DNA from: an uncultured Verrucomicrobiota bacterium
Lineage (GTDB): Bacteria > Verrucomicrobiota > Kiritimatiellia > CAIVKH01
DNA: 64,000 nt
Direction: 5' to 3'
Assembly (NCBI GenBank): GCA_937996795.1
Contig: CALKUH010000039.1
Span: forward strand, 62,001 to 126,000
This document shows, piece by piece, positions 51,138-60,420 of the stretch; within the stretch, counting starts at the first letter, position 1; each line of letters begins with the position of its first letter. The notes beneath the pieces are model-generated. The model was not told the DNA's origin, made no database searches, and saw only the letters and a list, made by a program, of their open reading frames with translations. The position numbers were made by a program, and so were the translations under genes.

Positions 51138-52766
51138 TTACGGGGTGGCTGCGTGGTGCAGGGGATTGGCCGTGGGCGATACGGGATGAAGCGTGAGTTT
51201 GGGATGCTTCTGGATGAAGTATTCCATGCTCCACTTTTCGGGGAAGAGAATGACCAGTTCGCCTTCGATGTCTTCCGCCAGCGCGACGCCGGAACCGAGG
51301 TATTCATCGCGCAGGGCGGCGCGGTCCACGCCGAGGTCGAACCAGCGGATCTGGGTATAGGGCGCGGGTTCGAGGCGCGTGTCGGCGCCGTATTCATTTT
51401 GCAGCCGGTACACAAGCACCTCGAACTGCAACTGGCCGACGGCGCCCAGCAGCACGGACGTGCCCACGCCGTGCAGCGGTTTGAACAACTGGATCACGCC
51501 TTCCGCGAGCATCTGGTCGAGCCCCTGCTTGAACTGTTTCGACTTGGAGGGATTCGGGTTGCTCAACGTCGCGAAGACTTCGGGCGGGAAGCGCGGGATC
51601 TCGCGATATTGCAGGTCCGCTTTCGTGGTGAGCGTGTCGCCGATGCGGAAGGAGCGATGGGCGACCAGGCCGACGATATCGCCGGGGTAGGCGGATTCGA
51701 TGCTCTCGCGCTCGGTGCCGAAGAGTTTCTGAGGATAGGCGAGGCGGATGGGTTTCCCGGTTTCGGGATCCATCACCATCATGTCCTTCGAGAACACTCC
51801 GGAGCAGATGCGGATGAAGGCGATCGTGTCGCGGTGTCTCGGGTTCATGTTGGCCTGCACCTTGAAGACGAAGGCGGAAAAATCGGGCTGCTCGGGCGGA
51901 ATGAGCTGGCCGTTCGAGCGGCGCGGCGCGGGCGGGGCGCCATATTTCACGAAGTAGTCGAGCAGCAGTTGCACGCCGAAATTGGTCATAGCGCTGCCGA
52001 AGAAGACAGGCGTGATGCGGCCCGCCATCACGGCGTCGCGGTCGAACTGTTCACCGGCGACGGAGAGCATTTCGATTTCCTGCCGCCACGCGTCATACAG
52101 CGCGGGGTCCACGGTCTCGCGCAGGCCCGGGTCATCCGGTCCGCCGACTTTGAACGGCGCGCGATAGGCGCCGCCAACGGTGCGTTCAAAGAGGAAAAGC
52201 TGGTGCGCGAGGCGGTCGTACACGCCGCGGAAATCCTGTCCGCTGCCGAGCGGCCAGGTGACGGGGAACGCGCCGATGCCCAGCACCTTTTCCAGTTCAT
52301 CGAGCAGGGCGAGGCCTTCCTGCGCGGGACGGTCCATCTTGTTGATGAATGTAAAAATCGGGATGTGGCGCAGCCGGCAGATTTCAAACAGCTTCTTCGT
52401 GCGATCCTCGATGCCTTTTGCGGCGTCGATGACCATGATGACGCTGTCCACGGCGGTCAGCACGCGGTAGGTGTCCTCGCTGAAATCCTTGTGGCCCGGC
52501 GTGTCGAGCAGGTTGATGCAGTGGCTGTCGTATTCGAACTGGAGGACGGTGGAGGTGATCGAGATGCCGCGTTCGCGTTCCAGCTCCATCCAGTCCGACG
52601 TCGCCGCGCGCTGGTTCTTGCGTGCGCGCACGGAGCCGGCGAGGTGCAGGGCGCCGCCGTAGAGCAGCAGTTTCTCCGTCAGCGTCGTCTTGCCCGCGTC
52701 GGGGTGCGAGATGATGGCGAACGTGCGGCGTCGCGCGATTTCTTCAGGGAGCGGGCGGGTGTTCAT
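51138..52766 (-). CDS. prfC: peptide chain release factor 3
   Basis: 542 residues from ATG 52766 (a further upstream ATG overlaps the kinase stop and is unlikely). GTPase motifs: TFAIISHPDAGKTTLTEKLL (G1), RGISITSTVLQFEY (G2), NLLDTPGHKDFSEDTYRVLT (G3), TFINKMDRPAQ (G4). The RF3-specific DFRGVYDRLAHQLFLFERT and the C-terminal VGTSVLLGAVGQLQFEVLVY are present. RF3 is a GTPase that recycles RF1/RF2 from ribosomes after termination. Confidence 0.97.
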   Translation of the reverse strand: MNTRPLPEEIARRRTFAIISHPDAGKTTLTEKLLLYGGALHLAGSVRARKNQRAATSDWMELERERGISITSTVLQFEYDSHCINLLDTPGHKDFSEDTYRVLTAVDSVIMVIDAAKGIEDRTKKLFEICRLRHIPIFTFINKMDRPAQEGLALLDELEKVLGIGAFPVTWPLGSGQDFRGVYDRLAHQLFLFERTVGGAYRAPFKVGGPDDPGLRETVDPALYDAWRQEIEMLSVAGEQFDRDAVMAGRITPVFFGSAMTNFGVQLLLDYFVKYGAPPAPRRSNGQLIPPEQPDFSAFVFKVQANMNPRHRDTIAFIRICSGVFSKDMMVMDPETGKPIRLAYPQKLFGTERESIESAYPGDIVGLVAHRSFRIGDTLTTKADLQYREIPRFPPEVFATLSNPNPSKSKQFKQGLDQMLAEGVIQLFKPLHGVGTSVLLGAVGQLQFEVLVYRLQNEYGADTRLEPAPYTQIRWFDLGVDRAALRDEYLGSGVALAEDIEGELVILFPEKWSMEYFIQKHPKLTLHPVSPTANPLHHAATP

Positions 52767-52795
52767 GGACAGGGGCGCAGGGTATCGCCCAGCCG

Positions 52796-55700
52796 TCAAC
52801 GCGCGTCAAGGACTTCCCGCACGAGCGCGGAGAGGGCCGCGGGTTTAAATGGTTTCTGGAGGAAATTGAGGCCGGGCTTTACGTCGCTGCTCTCGATCAG
52901 GGCATCCTGCGCGTAGCCGGACATGTACAGGATGCGGATCCCGGGGAACCGTTTCCGCATCTGCTCGGCCAGGCTCGTGCCGCCCATGAAGGGCATGACG
53001 ATGTCGGTCAGCAGCAGATCGAATCGCGCGCCCTGTTCCTCGGCGATGCGCAGGGCCTCTCGTCCGTTGGCGGCCGCGACGACGCGATAGCCCTGCTGGG
53101 CGAGCAGCTTTGCGGCGAGCTGGCGGACCATGTCCTCGTCCTCGACCAGCAGGATCGACTCCGTGCCGCGCGCGTGCGCGTGCGCTTCGGCGCGAGGCGG
53201 GGCGGCCTCCTGCCCATCCACGCGCGGCAGGTAGATGGAGAACGTGGAGCCCTGTCCGGGCGTGGAGTCCACGAGGATCGATCCGCCGCTTTGCTGGACG
53301 ATGCCGTACACCATGGAGAGGCCGAGGCCCGTGCCTTTGCCCACCTCCTTGGTGGTGAAGAAAGGCTCGAAGATGCGCTCCTTGATGGACGGGTCCATGC
53401 CTTTGCCGTTGTCGCAGACCTCGAGCACGATGTAGGCGCCGGGCTCGACGGAATAGGGCTCCCGGGTGAGGCGGTGCATCAGGTCGATCCGCGTGGTGCG
53501 CAGGATCAGGCGCCCGCCACAGGGCATCGCGTCGCGCGCATTGACGGAGAGGTTGATGATCATCTGCTCCATCTGCCCGGCGTCCACGCGCGTGAGGCCG
53601 GGGTCGGGATCGAGCTCCGTGACGAGTTCGATGTCCTCGCCGATCAGCCGCCGCAGCATCTTCTGCAGATCGAGCACGATCGTGTTGAGATTCATCAGGC
53701 GCGGTTCGAGCACCTGTTTGCGGCTGAACGCCAGCAACTGGCGGGTCAGCCCGTGCGCGCGCTCGGCCGCCTTGGAGATTTCCTCCAACTCGTGGCGCAT
53801 GGCGTGCCCGGCGGGCAATTCCTCCATCAGCAGGTCGGTGTAGCCGCTGATCGCGGTGAGCAGGTTGTTGAAATCGTGCGCGACGCCGCCGGCGAGACGC
53901 CCGACCGCTTCCATTTTCTGCGAGTGGCGGAGCAATTCCTCGCTGTGGCGCAGCGCGTCCTCCGTCTTCCTGCGTTCCGTGATGTCGCGGGCGTTGATGA
54001 CATAGAAGCGCTGGCCTCCGCGCGATTCGAGCTGCTTGGCGGCGCTCTCGAAGTAGCGCCAGCTCCCGTCGCGGTGGCGGAGGCGGAACTCGGCCATGCG
54101 GATGGCGGCGGGTTGGGACAGCATCACCTTGCGGACCTGCATCAGGTTGAAGGCATCCTCCGGGTGGAGCAGGGCGCCCGCGCTGCGGCCCGCGAGTTCG
54201 GACGGCTGGTAGCCGAGCGTGCGTTCCACGGCCGGGCTGAGATAGGTCAGGATGCCCTGGCCGTCGACGATGGCGATGACGTCGGACACATTTTCGATCA
54301 GGGACCGGTAGTGCTCCTCCCGGGCGCGAAGGGTTTCCTCCGCTCCGCGCCGGGCGATGGCCGCGCCGATGGAGCCCGCGACGGTCTTGAGCAGGTCCTC
54401 GTCGCTCGCGTTCCACGCGCGCGTCAGGTCGGTGTCGTCAAACCCCGCCACCCCCCAGAAGCGGTCGCCGCTGATGACGGGCACGAGCAGGATGCTGCGC
54501 AGGTCCGGCGGGGTTTCGCGGTCGGGTTCGTGCAGGAAGTCCAGGATAAGGCCGCTGATGGGCTGGCCGGCCGCGAGGATGTCGTACCAGCGGGGCAGCA
54601 GTTCGTCATACGCAATGCTGCGCGGGGTGGGGGCCTTTCGCTCCTCCACATTCCGCGTCCACAGGAATCGCGCCTGGAGGCTGCGCAAGCCGGAGCGGCC
54701 ATCGAAGGTGTTTTCAAACAAATAGACGCGATCGACGGCGGCCGCCTCGCCGAGCAATTCCAGCGCGCGCCGCAGCGCCTGGTCCAGGTCCGGCGCATGC
54801 AGCAGTTCGTGCGTGGCCTGGGCGACGCCGCGGAGCAGGCGGTCCCGCGCATCGAGCAGCCGTTCGGAATCGCGGCGGCCAAACAGCGCGCCGAGGCTGC
54901 CGGCCATGGTGTGGATCAGCGCCTCTTCGTTCACCGACCACACACGATCCCGGTGACAATCGTCGAATCCAAGGAATCCCCACAGGCTCTGCCCGACCTG
55001 GATCGGCACACACAGGATGGAGCGGATGTGCTGGGCCTGCAGGAAGGCGCGTTCCGTATCCGGAAAATCGCTCACAACACCGGTGTAGGGTTTGCCGGCC
55101 TGCAGCGAGCGCAGCAGGCGCGTGAACATCGGGTCGAACGCCATGCCTTGCAGGTCGGGGTTTCCGATTTGCGGTTCGGTGCGGCCGCTGCACCACTCGA
55201 ACAGTTGATCGGTGAGCGGTTCACCGCTTTTCGGATGGCTCCTGTTGCGGAAGATATAGGCGCGGTCCACGTCCATCGCCTCGCCCAGCGTGCGCAACAT
55301 GCCCGGTATGCTCTGGTCGAGTTCGCCACCTGTCAGCAGCAGGTGCGTGGCTTGCGCGACCGCTTGCAGCAGGCGATCGCGCTGGCGCAGGCCTTCCTCC
55401 CAGCGTCGCCGGTCCGTGATGTCCACGCAGGAGCCGATCAGGCCCATGAACGCGCCGTCGCGGTCGAATTGTGGCGCGCCGGTGCTCAAGAGCCAGCGGT
55501 GGTCGTCGTCCCACCGGCGCAGGCGGAATTCCTGCGTGAAGCCGTCCTGGTCCCGGTGCGCGCGGGCGAGCGCGCGCCGACAGGCCGCGACATCGTCCTC
55601 GTGCACGCCGAGTTCCCAGCCGCCGCCGACCTCCTGTTCCAGTGAACGTCCGCGAAATTCAAGCCAGCGCTGGTTGAGAAAGACCATTTCCCCCGCGGCG

Positions 55701-56167
55701 TTGGTCATCCACAGCATCGCGGGCGCCTGGTCCGCCAGCCGGCGGAAACGCGCCTCGTCCTGGCGTCCGCCCGGCGAGCGCAGCCAGGCCGCGCTGCGTC
55801 GAAGGTGTTCCACCAGCGAAAGAGGCTCGGTCGCGGACGCGGTGTCCGGCGACGCGACGCTGCGCGGCTCCGTGCCCGCCGGAGGCGACGCGCCGTCCAG
55901 CCCGATCACGGGGATTGTGAGGCCGAGCGCGCGTGTGCAGGAGGACACGACCCCCACATGGATGGGCCCGCCGGTTACCGGTGCGAGGATGACATCCCAG
56001 CGCTCTTCCGCGAGCACCTGCTTGAGGTCGCCCTCGCTGCCGACCTCGCGTGTGTGAAGGTCAAAGCCGCCGTGTCGCAACTCCTGCACCCACGCCATCG
56101 CATGTTCATGCGACGCGCCGGCGATTAACACGGCGATGTGCTCGGCACTGTTGGGTGATCGGGCCAC
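52796..56167 (-). CDS. hybrid sensor histidine kinase (PAS-GAF-GAF-PAS-HisKA-HATPase-REC)
   Basis: 1123 residues, no membrane helix, so cytosolic. Order: a receiver-like N-terminal domain without phospho-Asp (~8-100), PAS (~140-260, MLWMTNAAGEMVFLNQRWLE), two GAF domains (~270-440 and ~445-615, each with FWG/LWGFLGFDD-type ends), PAS (~620-745, VSDVIAIVDGQGILTYLSPA), HisKA with the phospho-His in RLAGGVAHDFNNLLTAISGY (about H763), HATPase (INLSVNARDAMPCGGRLILR, VCDNGKGMDPSIKERIFEPF, GTGLGLSMVYGIVQQSGG) and a C-terminal receiver (LLLTDIVMPFMGGTS, Asp near 1054). GAF/PAS input suggests sensing of a small molecule or redox state. prfC follows on the same strand. Confidence 0.95.
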   Translation of the reverse strand: MARSPNSAEHIAVLIAGASHEHAMAWVQELRHGGFDLHTREVGSEGDLKQVLAEERWDVILAPVTGGPIHVGVVSSCTRALGLTIPVIGLDGASPPAGTEPRSVASPDTASATEPLSLVEHLRRSAAWLRSPGGRQDEARFRRLADQAPAMLWMTNAAGEMVFLNQRWLEFRGRSLEQEVGGGWELGVHEDDVAACRRALARAHRDQDGFTQEFRLRRWDDDHRWLLSTGAPQFDRDGAFMGLIGSCVDITDRRRWEEGLRQRDRLLQAVAQATHLLLTGGELDQSIPGMLRTLGEAMDVDRAYIFRNRSHPKSGEPLTDQLFEWCSGRTEPQIGNPDLQGMAFDPMFTRLLRSLQAGKPYTGVVSDFPDTERAFLQAQHIRSILCVPIQVGQSLWGFLGFDDCHRDRVWSVNEEALIHTMAGSLGALFGRRDSERLLDARDRLLRGVAQATHELLHAPDLDQALRRALELLGEAAAVDRVYLFENTFDGRSGLRSLQARFLWTRNVEERKAPTPRSIAYDELLPRWYDILAAGQPISGLILDFLHEPDRETPPDLRSILLVPVISGDRFWGVAGFDDTDLTRAWNASDEDLLKTVAGSIGAAIARRGAEETLRAREEHYRSLIENVSDVIAIVDGQGILTYLSPAVERTLGYQPSELAGRSAGALLHPEDAFNLMQVRKVMLSQPAAIRMAEFRLRHRDGSWRYFESAAKQLESRGGQRFYVINARDITERRKTEDALRHSEELLRHSQKMEAVGRLAGGVAHDFNNLLTAISGYTDLLMEELPAGHAMRHELEEISKAAERAHGLTRQLLAFSRKQVLEPRLMNLNTIVLDLQKMLRRLIGEDIELVTELDPDPGLTRVDAGQMEQMIINLSVNARDAMPCGGRLILRTTRIDLMHRLTREPYSVEPGAYIVLEVCDNGKGMDPSIKERIFEPFFTTKEVGKGTGLGLSMVYGIVQQSGGSILVDSTPGQGSTFSIYLPRVDGQEAAPPRAEAHAHARGTESILLVEDEDMVRQLAAKLLAQQGYRVVAAANGREALRIAEEQGARFDLLLTDIVMPFMGGTSLAEQMRKRFPGIRILYMSGYAQDALIESSDVKPGLNFLQKPFKPAALSALVREVLDAR

Positions 56168-56239
56168 GGTGTATGCAGAGCATACCCGTTGGCCCGATTA
56201 TGATCAACAGTCGATTGGACGGGCAGTTAAGTCCGCTGT

Positions 56240-56746
56240 TCAGGCCTTCGCCAGCGCGGCGAGCACCTGGGCGTAGTCGGGCTCCTGCGCGATTTCCGGC
56301 ACCTGCTGCGCGTGCACGATCGTGTTGTTGGCGCTGAGCACCAGCACCGCGCGGCTCATGAGCCCCGCGAGCGGTCCATCCACGATCTGTACGCCGAAGG
56401 TTCTGCCGAAGTTCGGCGAGCGCATCGTGGAGAGGTTGACGATGTGGCTCAGTTTTTCGGAATCGCAGAACCGCTTTTGCGCGAACGGAAGGTCCGCGGA
56501 AATGTTGATGATGACCGCGTCCTTGTGCGCGGCCGCCTCCTGGTTGAACCGGCGCGCGGACATCTGGCAGATGCCGGTGTCGAGCGAGGGCACGATGTTC
56601 AGCACCTTCTTCTTGCCCGCGAATGTCGCGAGCGTGGCATCGGACAGGTCCCCCGCGGTGAGGGTGAAGTCCGGGCATGCGGCGCCCGGGGCGGGCAGTG
56701 AGCCGCTGGTGTGGATGGGGGATCCTTTGAATGTAATCGTCGCCAT
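56240..56746 (-). CDS. tpx: thiol peroxidase Tpx
   Basis: 168 residues. Peroxidatic Cys in NIVPSLDTGICQMSARRFNQ, resolving Cys in ADLPFAQKRFCDSEK, and the family start ITFKGSPIHTSG. The usual VC-A-T-S of Tpx reads IC-Q-M-S here. Tpx is an atypical 2-Cys peroxiredoxin that reduces lipid and hydrogen peroxides with thioredoxin. A GAGGACGTTCC stretch lies before the ATG. Confidence 0.96.
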   Translation of the reverse strand: MATITFKGSPIHTSGSLPAPGAACPDFTLTAGDLSDATLATFAGKKKVLNIVPSLDTGICQMSARRFNQEAAAHKDAVIINISADLPFAQKRFCDSEKLSHIVNLSTMRSPNFGRTFGVQIVDGPLAGLMSRAVLVLSANNTIVHAQQVPEIAQEPDYAQVLAALAKA

Positions 56747-56902
56747 GGAACGTCCTCCTGAATTGGACGCGTACTATACCGCTTTCCCCTGCGCGTGCAA
56801 CGCGCGCGGGACAAAAAATCCTCATTTCGCATCGCGCCCGCACATCGCTTGAAATTTCCGCGCCTGCCGTGCTAACGTGCTGCCAACAAGAAGGAATCTT
56901 CG

Positions 56903-57613
56903 ATGAACATGTCTTTGGTCCATTCGCTTCGCCGCCGCATCCTGGGCGTTTCGCTGCTGGGGGCGTTGCTTCTCAGCGCGTGGCCGGCCCACGCGTTTAC
57001 CCTCATCGTGGCGCCTGCGCGCTACTCCGTCATGCAGGTTGCGATGGATGTCCTCCAGCGCTCGCCTGCCGTGCTGGTGTCCTACCAGGGCGAGCCCGAC
57101 AGCGCGGAGCCGCGCCTCCACGCGTGGAACGGCAGGGAATGGGTCGCCGTCTCCATGAAGGATTTCCGTGAAGCCAGTTTCCTCCAGCGCGTTCCGGATG
57201 GCACGGTGCTGATTGGAAACGACGATGTGTTGCCGAAGGTCCTCCAGGACGCCGCCTCGTGGTCGCCGCGCGTGGATCGCGTCACCGATTTGTCCACCGG
57301 CGCGCTGGTTAATGAATTCGGACGCGTGTTGAAGTGGCGCACCGCCGACTGGAAGTGGTTTTCCAAGCGCTACAACCTTGATCTCAAGGACGAGTCCGAG
57401 CCGCGCCGCCGCTCCAGCTGGTATGATCAGCCCGGTCCGCTGCCGGATCGCCCGAAACTGATTCCCCATCGCCCTTCAGCGCCCGCCGACGGCACGCCGG
57501 TTCCGGTGGTCACACTTGAGGCCGCGCCCGTCGATCCGGTCGATGTCGAACCGGTGGCGGCGGAACCCGTCGTGGAACCTGCGACGGAACCTGTATCGGA
57601 GCCGGTGCCCTGA
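56903..57613 (+). CDS. secreted protein of unknown function with P/E/V-rich tail
   Basis: 236 residues with a signal peptide (GVSLLGALLLSAWPAHA, cleaved near 31), and AAGGAATC upstream of the ATG. The mature core begins FTLIVAPARYSVMQVAMDVL and continues PAVLVSYQGEPDSAEPRLHA, then EWVAVSMKDFREAS, and is probably alpha/beta. The last ~50 residues are a low-complexity Pro/Glu/Val repeat (VEPVAAEPVVEPATEPV), a likely cell-wall spanning linker. I do not recognise the family. A lipoprotein gene follows after 14 bp. Confidence 0.8.
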   Translation: MNMSLVHSLRRRILGVSLLGALLLSAWPAHAFTLIVAPARYSVMQVAMDVLQRSPAVLVSYQGEPDSAEPRLHAWNGREWVAVSMKDFREASFLQRVPDGTVLIGNDDVLPKVLQDAASWSPRVDRVTDLSTGALVNEFGRVLKWRTADWKWFSKRYNLDLKDESEPRRRSSWYDQPGPLPDRPKLIPHRPSAPADGTPVPVVTLEAAPVDPVDVEPVAAEPVVEPATEPVSEPVP

Positions 57614-57627
57614 ACAACCGGCCCGCG

Positions 57628-57969
57628 ATGCGACCCGCTCTTTCCCTCCTGCTCGCGGGGGGGCTCCTCATGGCGACCGGATGTCAGGCACTTCGCGTGC
57701 GCGAAGAGGAAAAGCCGGTGGCCGAGACGGTGCTGATGGTTGCCCGCGGCGCGAATGAGACGGTGCTGAGTTGGAACACGACGCCCGGCGCCCAGTATCT
57801 GGTGCTCTTCGCGGATCGCCGCGACGGCAAGGCCAAGTGGCAGCCGCTGCCGGGTGCCTCGCTCGTCAGGGGTGACGGGCAACCCGCCACCTTCAAGGAC
57901 AAGGTGCCGGGCACACAGGCCCGTTTTTATCGGATCGAAGTCATTCCGCCGTCTGGTCGGCGGCCTTGA
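57628..57969 (+). CDS. small lipoprotein
   Basis: 113 residues with a lipoprotein signal (LLLAGGLLMATGCQAL, Cys ~19). The mature part (AETVLMVARGANETVLSWNT, GAQYLVLFADRRDGKAKWQP, FYRIEVIPPSG) looks like a single fibronectin-III-like beta-sandwich. Its 3' end overlaps the convergent EEP gene by 29 bp. Probably co-transcribed with the secreted protein 14 bp upstream. Confidence 0.8.
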   Translation: MRPALSLLLAGGLLMATGCQALRVREEEKPVAETVLMVARGANETVLSWNTTPGAQYLVLFADRRDGKAKWQPLPGASLVRGDGQPATFKDKVPGTQARFYRIEVIPPSGRRP

Positions 57970-58879
57970 ACACCGCGATCACGGGGCGATGGTCCGACGC
58001 CATGTCGGCATTCGGATCGCGCGGCAGATAGCTTTTTTCGCGCACCAGTTCCGGCCACATGGATGCCGCCGGCAGGATGTAGTCGATGCGCGCGTATTCC
58101 TCCTGGTAGTCCCAGAGGTGCGTCCACAGGTCGCCCACATAGTCGCGCGGGCGCACGTCGAAGAGATTCGCGGGGCGTCCGATCAGTTCGCGCAGCGGCG
58201 AGGAATTGACCTGATCGTTCATATCCCCGACGACCACGATGTTCATGTTCCGGTTGCGATCAATCATGCGGCGCACGTGTTTGTTGAGCAGGCGCGCCTC
58301 GTTTCGGCGCATCTCCGTCTGGCCCAGCGGGTGGAACAATTTTGACTTCAGGTGCGCGTTGATCAGGCGGAACCGGTACTGCTTGTTCACCTGGATGTCC
58401 ACCACGAGGAACCCGCGCTGGACAGGGAGTTCCTCCCCGCCCAGGGTGTAGGATTCGTTGGTGATGTTGTAGCGGCCCATGATGGGGAAACGCGAGAGGG
58501 CGCCCAGCCCCACGGTGGAATGCGGCAGGATGAAATACTCCGTGTACGGGTAGTCGTGGCCCGCCGCCTTCAACCGCTGGCAGAGGATCTCGAAGGAGTC
58601 CGCGTCGCCGATTTCCTGGATCGCCAGCACGTCGGGACTCGCGTTCGTGATGACCGCGACGACCGCCGCGATCTGTTCCTCCGGTTTGAAGTTGTCCTTC
58701 TGGCCGTCCTTGTCGCGATCCTCGTAGCTGAAGCGCCAGAGGTTGTAGCTCATCAGCGTGAACTCGTCCGGGGCGGGCGGCTCGGGGCGGGTGCGCAGCT
58801 TCTCCCCGGCGACGCCGTGGATCGAGGAGGCGAGAAACAGGATGACCGCGGCCAGGCGCGGGAACGGAAGGCGTATCAT
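57941..58879 (-). CDS. secreted endonuclease/exonuclease/phosphatase-family protein
   Basis: 312 residues with a signal peptide (LAAVILFLASSIHGVAG). EEP motifs: TLMSYNLWRFS, VLAIQEIGDADSFEILCQRL (catalytic Glu), LINAHLKSK, IVVVGDMNDQVNSSPLREL, IDYILPAASMW and the terminal ASDHRPVIAVF (catalytic His). Such enzymes cut phosphodiesters in nucleic acids or lipids; a secreted nuclease or sphingomyelinase-type role is possible. It starts 3 bp after the TPR gene stop. Confidence 0.9.
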   Translation of the reverse strand: MIRLPFPRLAAVILFLASSIHGVAGEKLRTRPEPPAPDEFTLMSYNLWRFSYEDRDKDGQKDNFKPEEQIAAVVAVITNASPDVLAIQEIGDADSFEILCQRLKAAGHDYPYTEYFILPHSTVGLGALSRFPIMGRYNITNESYTLGGEELPVQRGFLVVDIQVNKQYRFRLINAHLKSKLFHPLGQTEMRRNEARLLNKHVRRMIDRNRNMNIVVVGDMNDQVNSSPLRELIGRPANLFDVRPRDYVGDLWTHLWDYQEEYARIDYILPAASMWPELVREKSYLPRDPNADMASDHRPVIAVFKAADQTAE

Positions 58880-58882
58880 GCG

Positions 58883-60262
58883 TCAGTTCTTTCGGTAGGC
58901 GGTTTCGATTTTCGCTTCCACGTCGCGATAGCCGATGTCGACCGAATAGATTTCCTTGAAGAGGCTTACGGCCTTTTCCGGTTTGCCCAGCGCTTCGTAC
59001 ATCGTGCCGAGTTCGTAAAGGATGTCCTTCTTCGTCTCGTCCATCAACTGCAACTCGGCCGACGCCTTCTCCATCTGTTCTACGGCAATGTCGTACTGCT
59101 GCTTCTGCTTGAAGCACAGCGCGAGGTAGTACAGCGAGCGCGTGCGCCGCTGCGGGTGCTGCTGCGAGCGCTGGAACTGCTGGATCGCCTCGTTGAGCAT
59201 GCCGCGTTCGTACAAGAGCACGCCGAATTCATACTTGAGCTGCAGGTCGTTCGGATAGCGCGTCACGCGGGTTTCCGCGTCCTTGAAGATGAAGGCGTCG
59301 CGTTCCGCGCGCTTCGCCGCCACCGCCGCCTCGTTGCCCGCCGCCTTGAACTTCTCGATTTCCTTGTCGATCTGGTCGAGGCGGATCGCGCTGATCAGCC
59401 GATCGATCTGCGGGTCGGCGCCGCCGGTCGTCTGCTGGGCCTGGTCCAGCGCGGCGAGGGCCTCGTCGTAGCGCTCCGCCTTCGCGAGCAGTTCGGCATA
59501 GGCGCGTTTGTAGTTCACGTTGTTCGGCTCGCGCTCCATCTTGGCGCGCGTTTCCTCGAGCAGGTTGTCCACATCGCGCGAGGTCTTCACGGCCTTCGAC
59601 TGCTGTTCGAGCAGGGTGGCCTGCTTCGAATCCTTCATCACATCGCGGTAGGAAGTGGCCTCGTTCCAGCGCCCGCGCTGCATCGTGTCCAGCGCGGTGG
59701 CGTCCTTGAGTTTCTTGAGCGCGGCCGGGTCGGCCGGCTTGAGGCGCACGAGTTCCTCGTAGGCCAGGCGCGCGTCGTGCATGCGGTCCACCTGCGTATA
59801 GAGCTCGGCGAGCCACTCGAGGGTCTTCGGGTCCTTCGGCGCATGTTCGCGCGCGATCTCGAGGTTCAGGATCGCGACCTCGGGATAGCCGGCCGCAAGG
59901 GCCGCCTGCGTCGCGGTGTTGATGAACGTCGGGTTGAGCGGGTCCTTCCGGAGCAGGTCCTCCGACTCGCGCAGGGCTTCCTCGGGCTTTTTCTTCAGCA
60001 GCGACTGCACCTTGAGCAGGCCACCCGACCCGCTCAGGGTGCCGAACGCGCGGGTGAAGGCATTGGATTTCTGCTGCTTGGCCTTGGTGACCGCCGCGGC
60101 GCGCAGGAATTTTCGCGCCTTGAACAAGCCGGGACAGACTTCGAGCGCGAGCAGGAACATGTCCATCGCGTAGTCAAGGTTGCCCCGTTCAAACGAGGCC
60201 ATGCCCTTTTCAAAATGTTCCTTCGCCTTGCGCGGCGCACTTTCCAACGCGACTTCAGCCAT
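58883..60262 (-). CDS. cytoplasmic TPR-repeat protein
   Basis: 459 residues of helical repeats and no signal peptide. TPR units: AKEHFEKGMASFERGNLDYA, LEWLAELYTQVDRMHDARLA, RAYAELLAKAERYDEALAAL and ELGTMYEALGKPEKAVSLFK. A middle part (~250-330) looks like coiled coil (IDKEIEKFKAAGNEAAVAAK). TPR arrays are protein-binding scaffolds; partners are unknown. Followed after 3 bp by the EEP gene and divergent from kdsA. Confidence 0.9.
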   Translation of the reverse strand: MAEVALESAPRKAKEHFEKGMASFERGNLDYAMDMFLLALEVCPGLFKARKFLRAAAVTKAKQQKSNAFTRAFGTLSGSGGLLKVQSLLKKKPEEALRESEDLLRKDPLNPTFINTATQAALAAGYPEVAILNLEIAREHAPKDPKTLEWLAELYTQVDRMHDARLAYEELVRLKPADPAALKKLKDATALDTMQRGRWNEATSYRDVMKDSKQATLLEQQSKAVKTSRDVDNLLEETRAKMEREPNNVNYKRAYAELLAKAERYDEALAALDQAQQTTGGADPQIDRLISAIRLDQIDKEIEKFKAAGNEAAVAAKRAERDAFIFKDAETRVTRYPNDLQLKYEFGVLLYERGMLNEAIQQFQRSQQHPQRRTRSLYYLALCFKQKQQYDIAVEQMEKASAELQLMDETKKDILYELGTMYEALGKPEKAVSLFKEIYSVDIGYRDVEAKIETAYRKN

Positions 60263-60420
60263 TGAAAAACTCCCGTTGTCTCGAAAGAGAAAGCGTAGGC
60301 CACCGCATGCGAGGGGTCAAGACGCCGCTCATCGAATCGCTCTACCCGCGTTTGTCCAAACCCGGACGTATTCCAAGCTTGGCAAGTGTGGGGCGTTCGC
60401 GTTTAGTTTCGGGCGCGAGT

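Noticed and set aside
53174..55645. 823-codon open frame on the plus strand
   Set aside because: Antisense to the hybrid histidine kinase; composition only.
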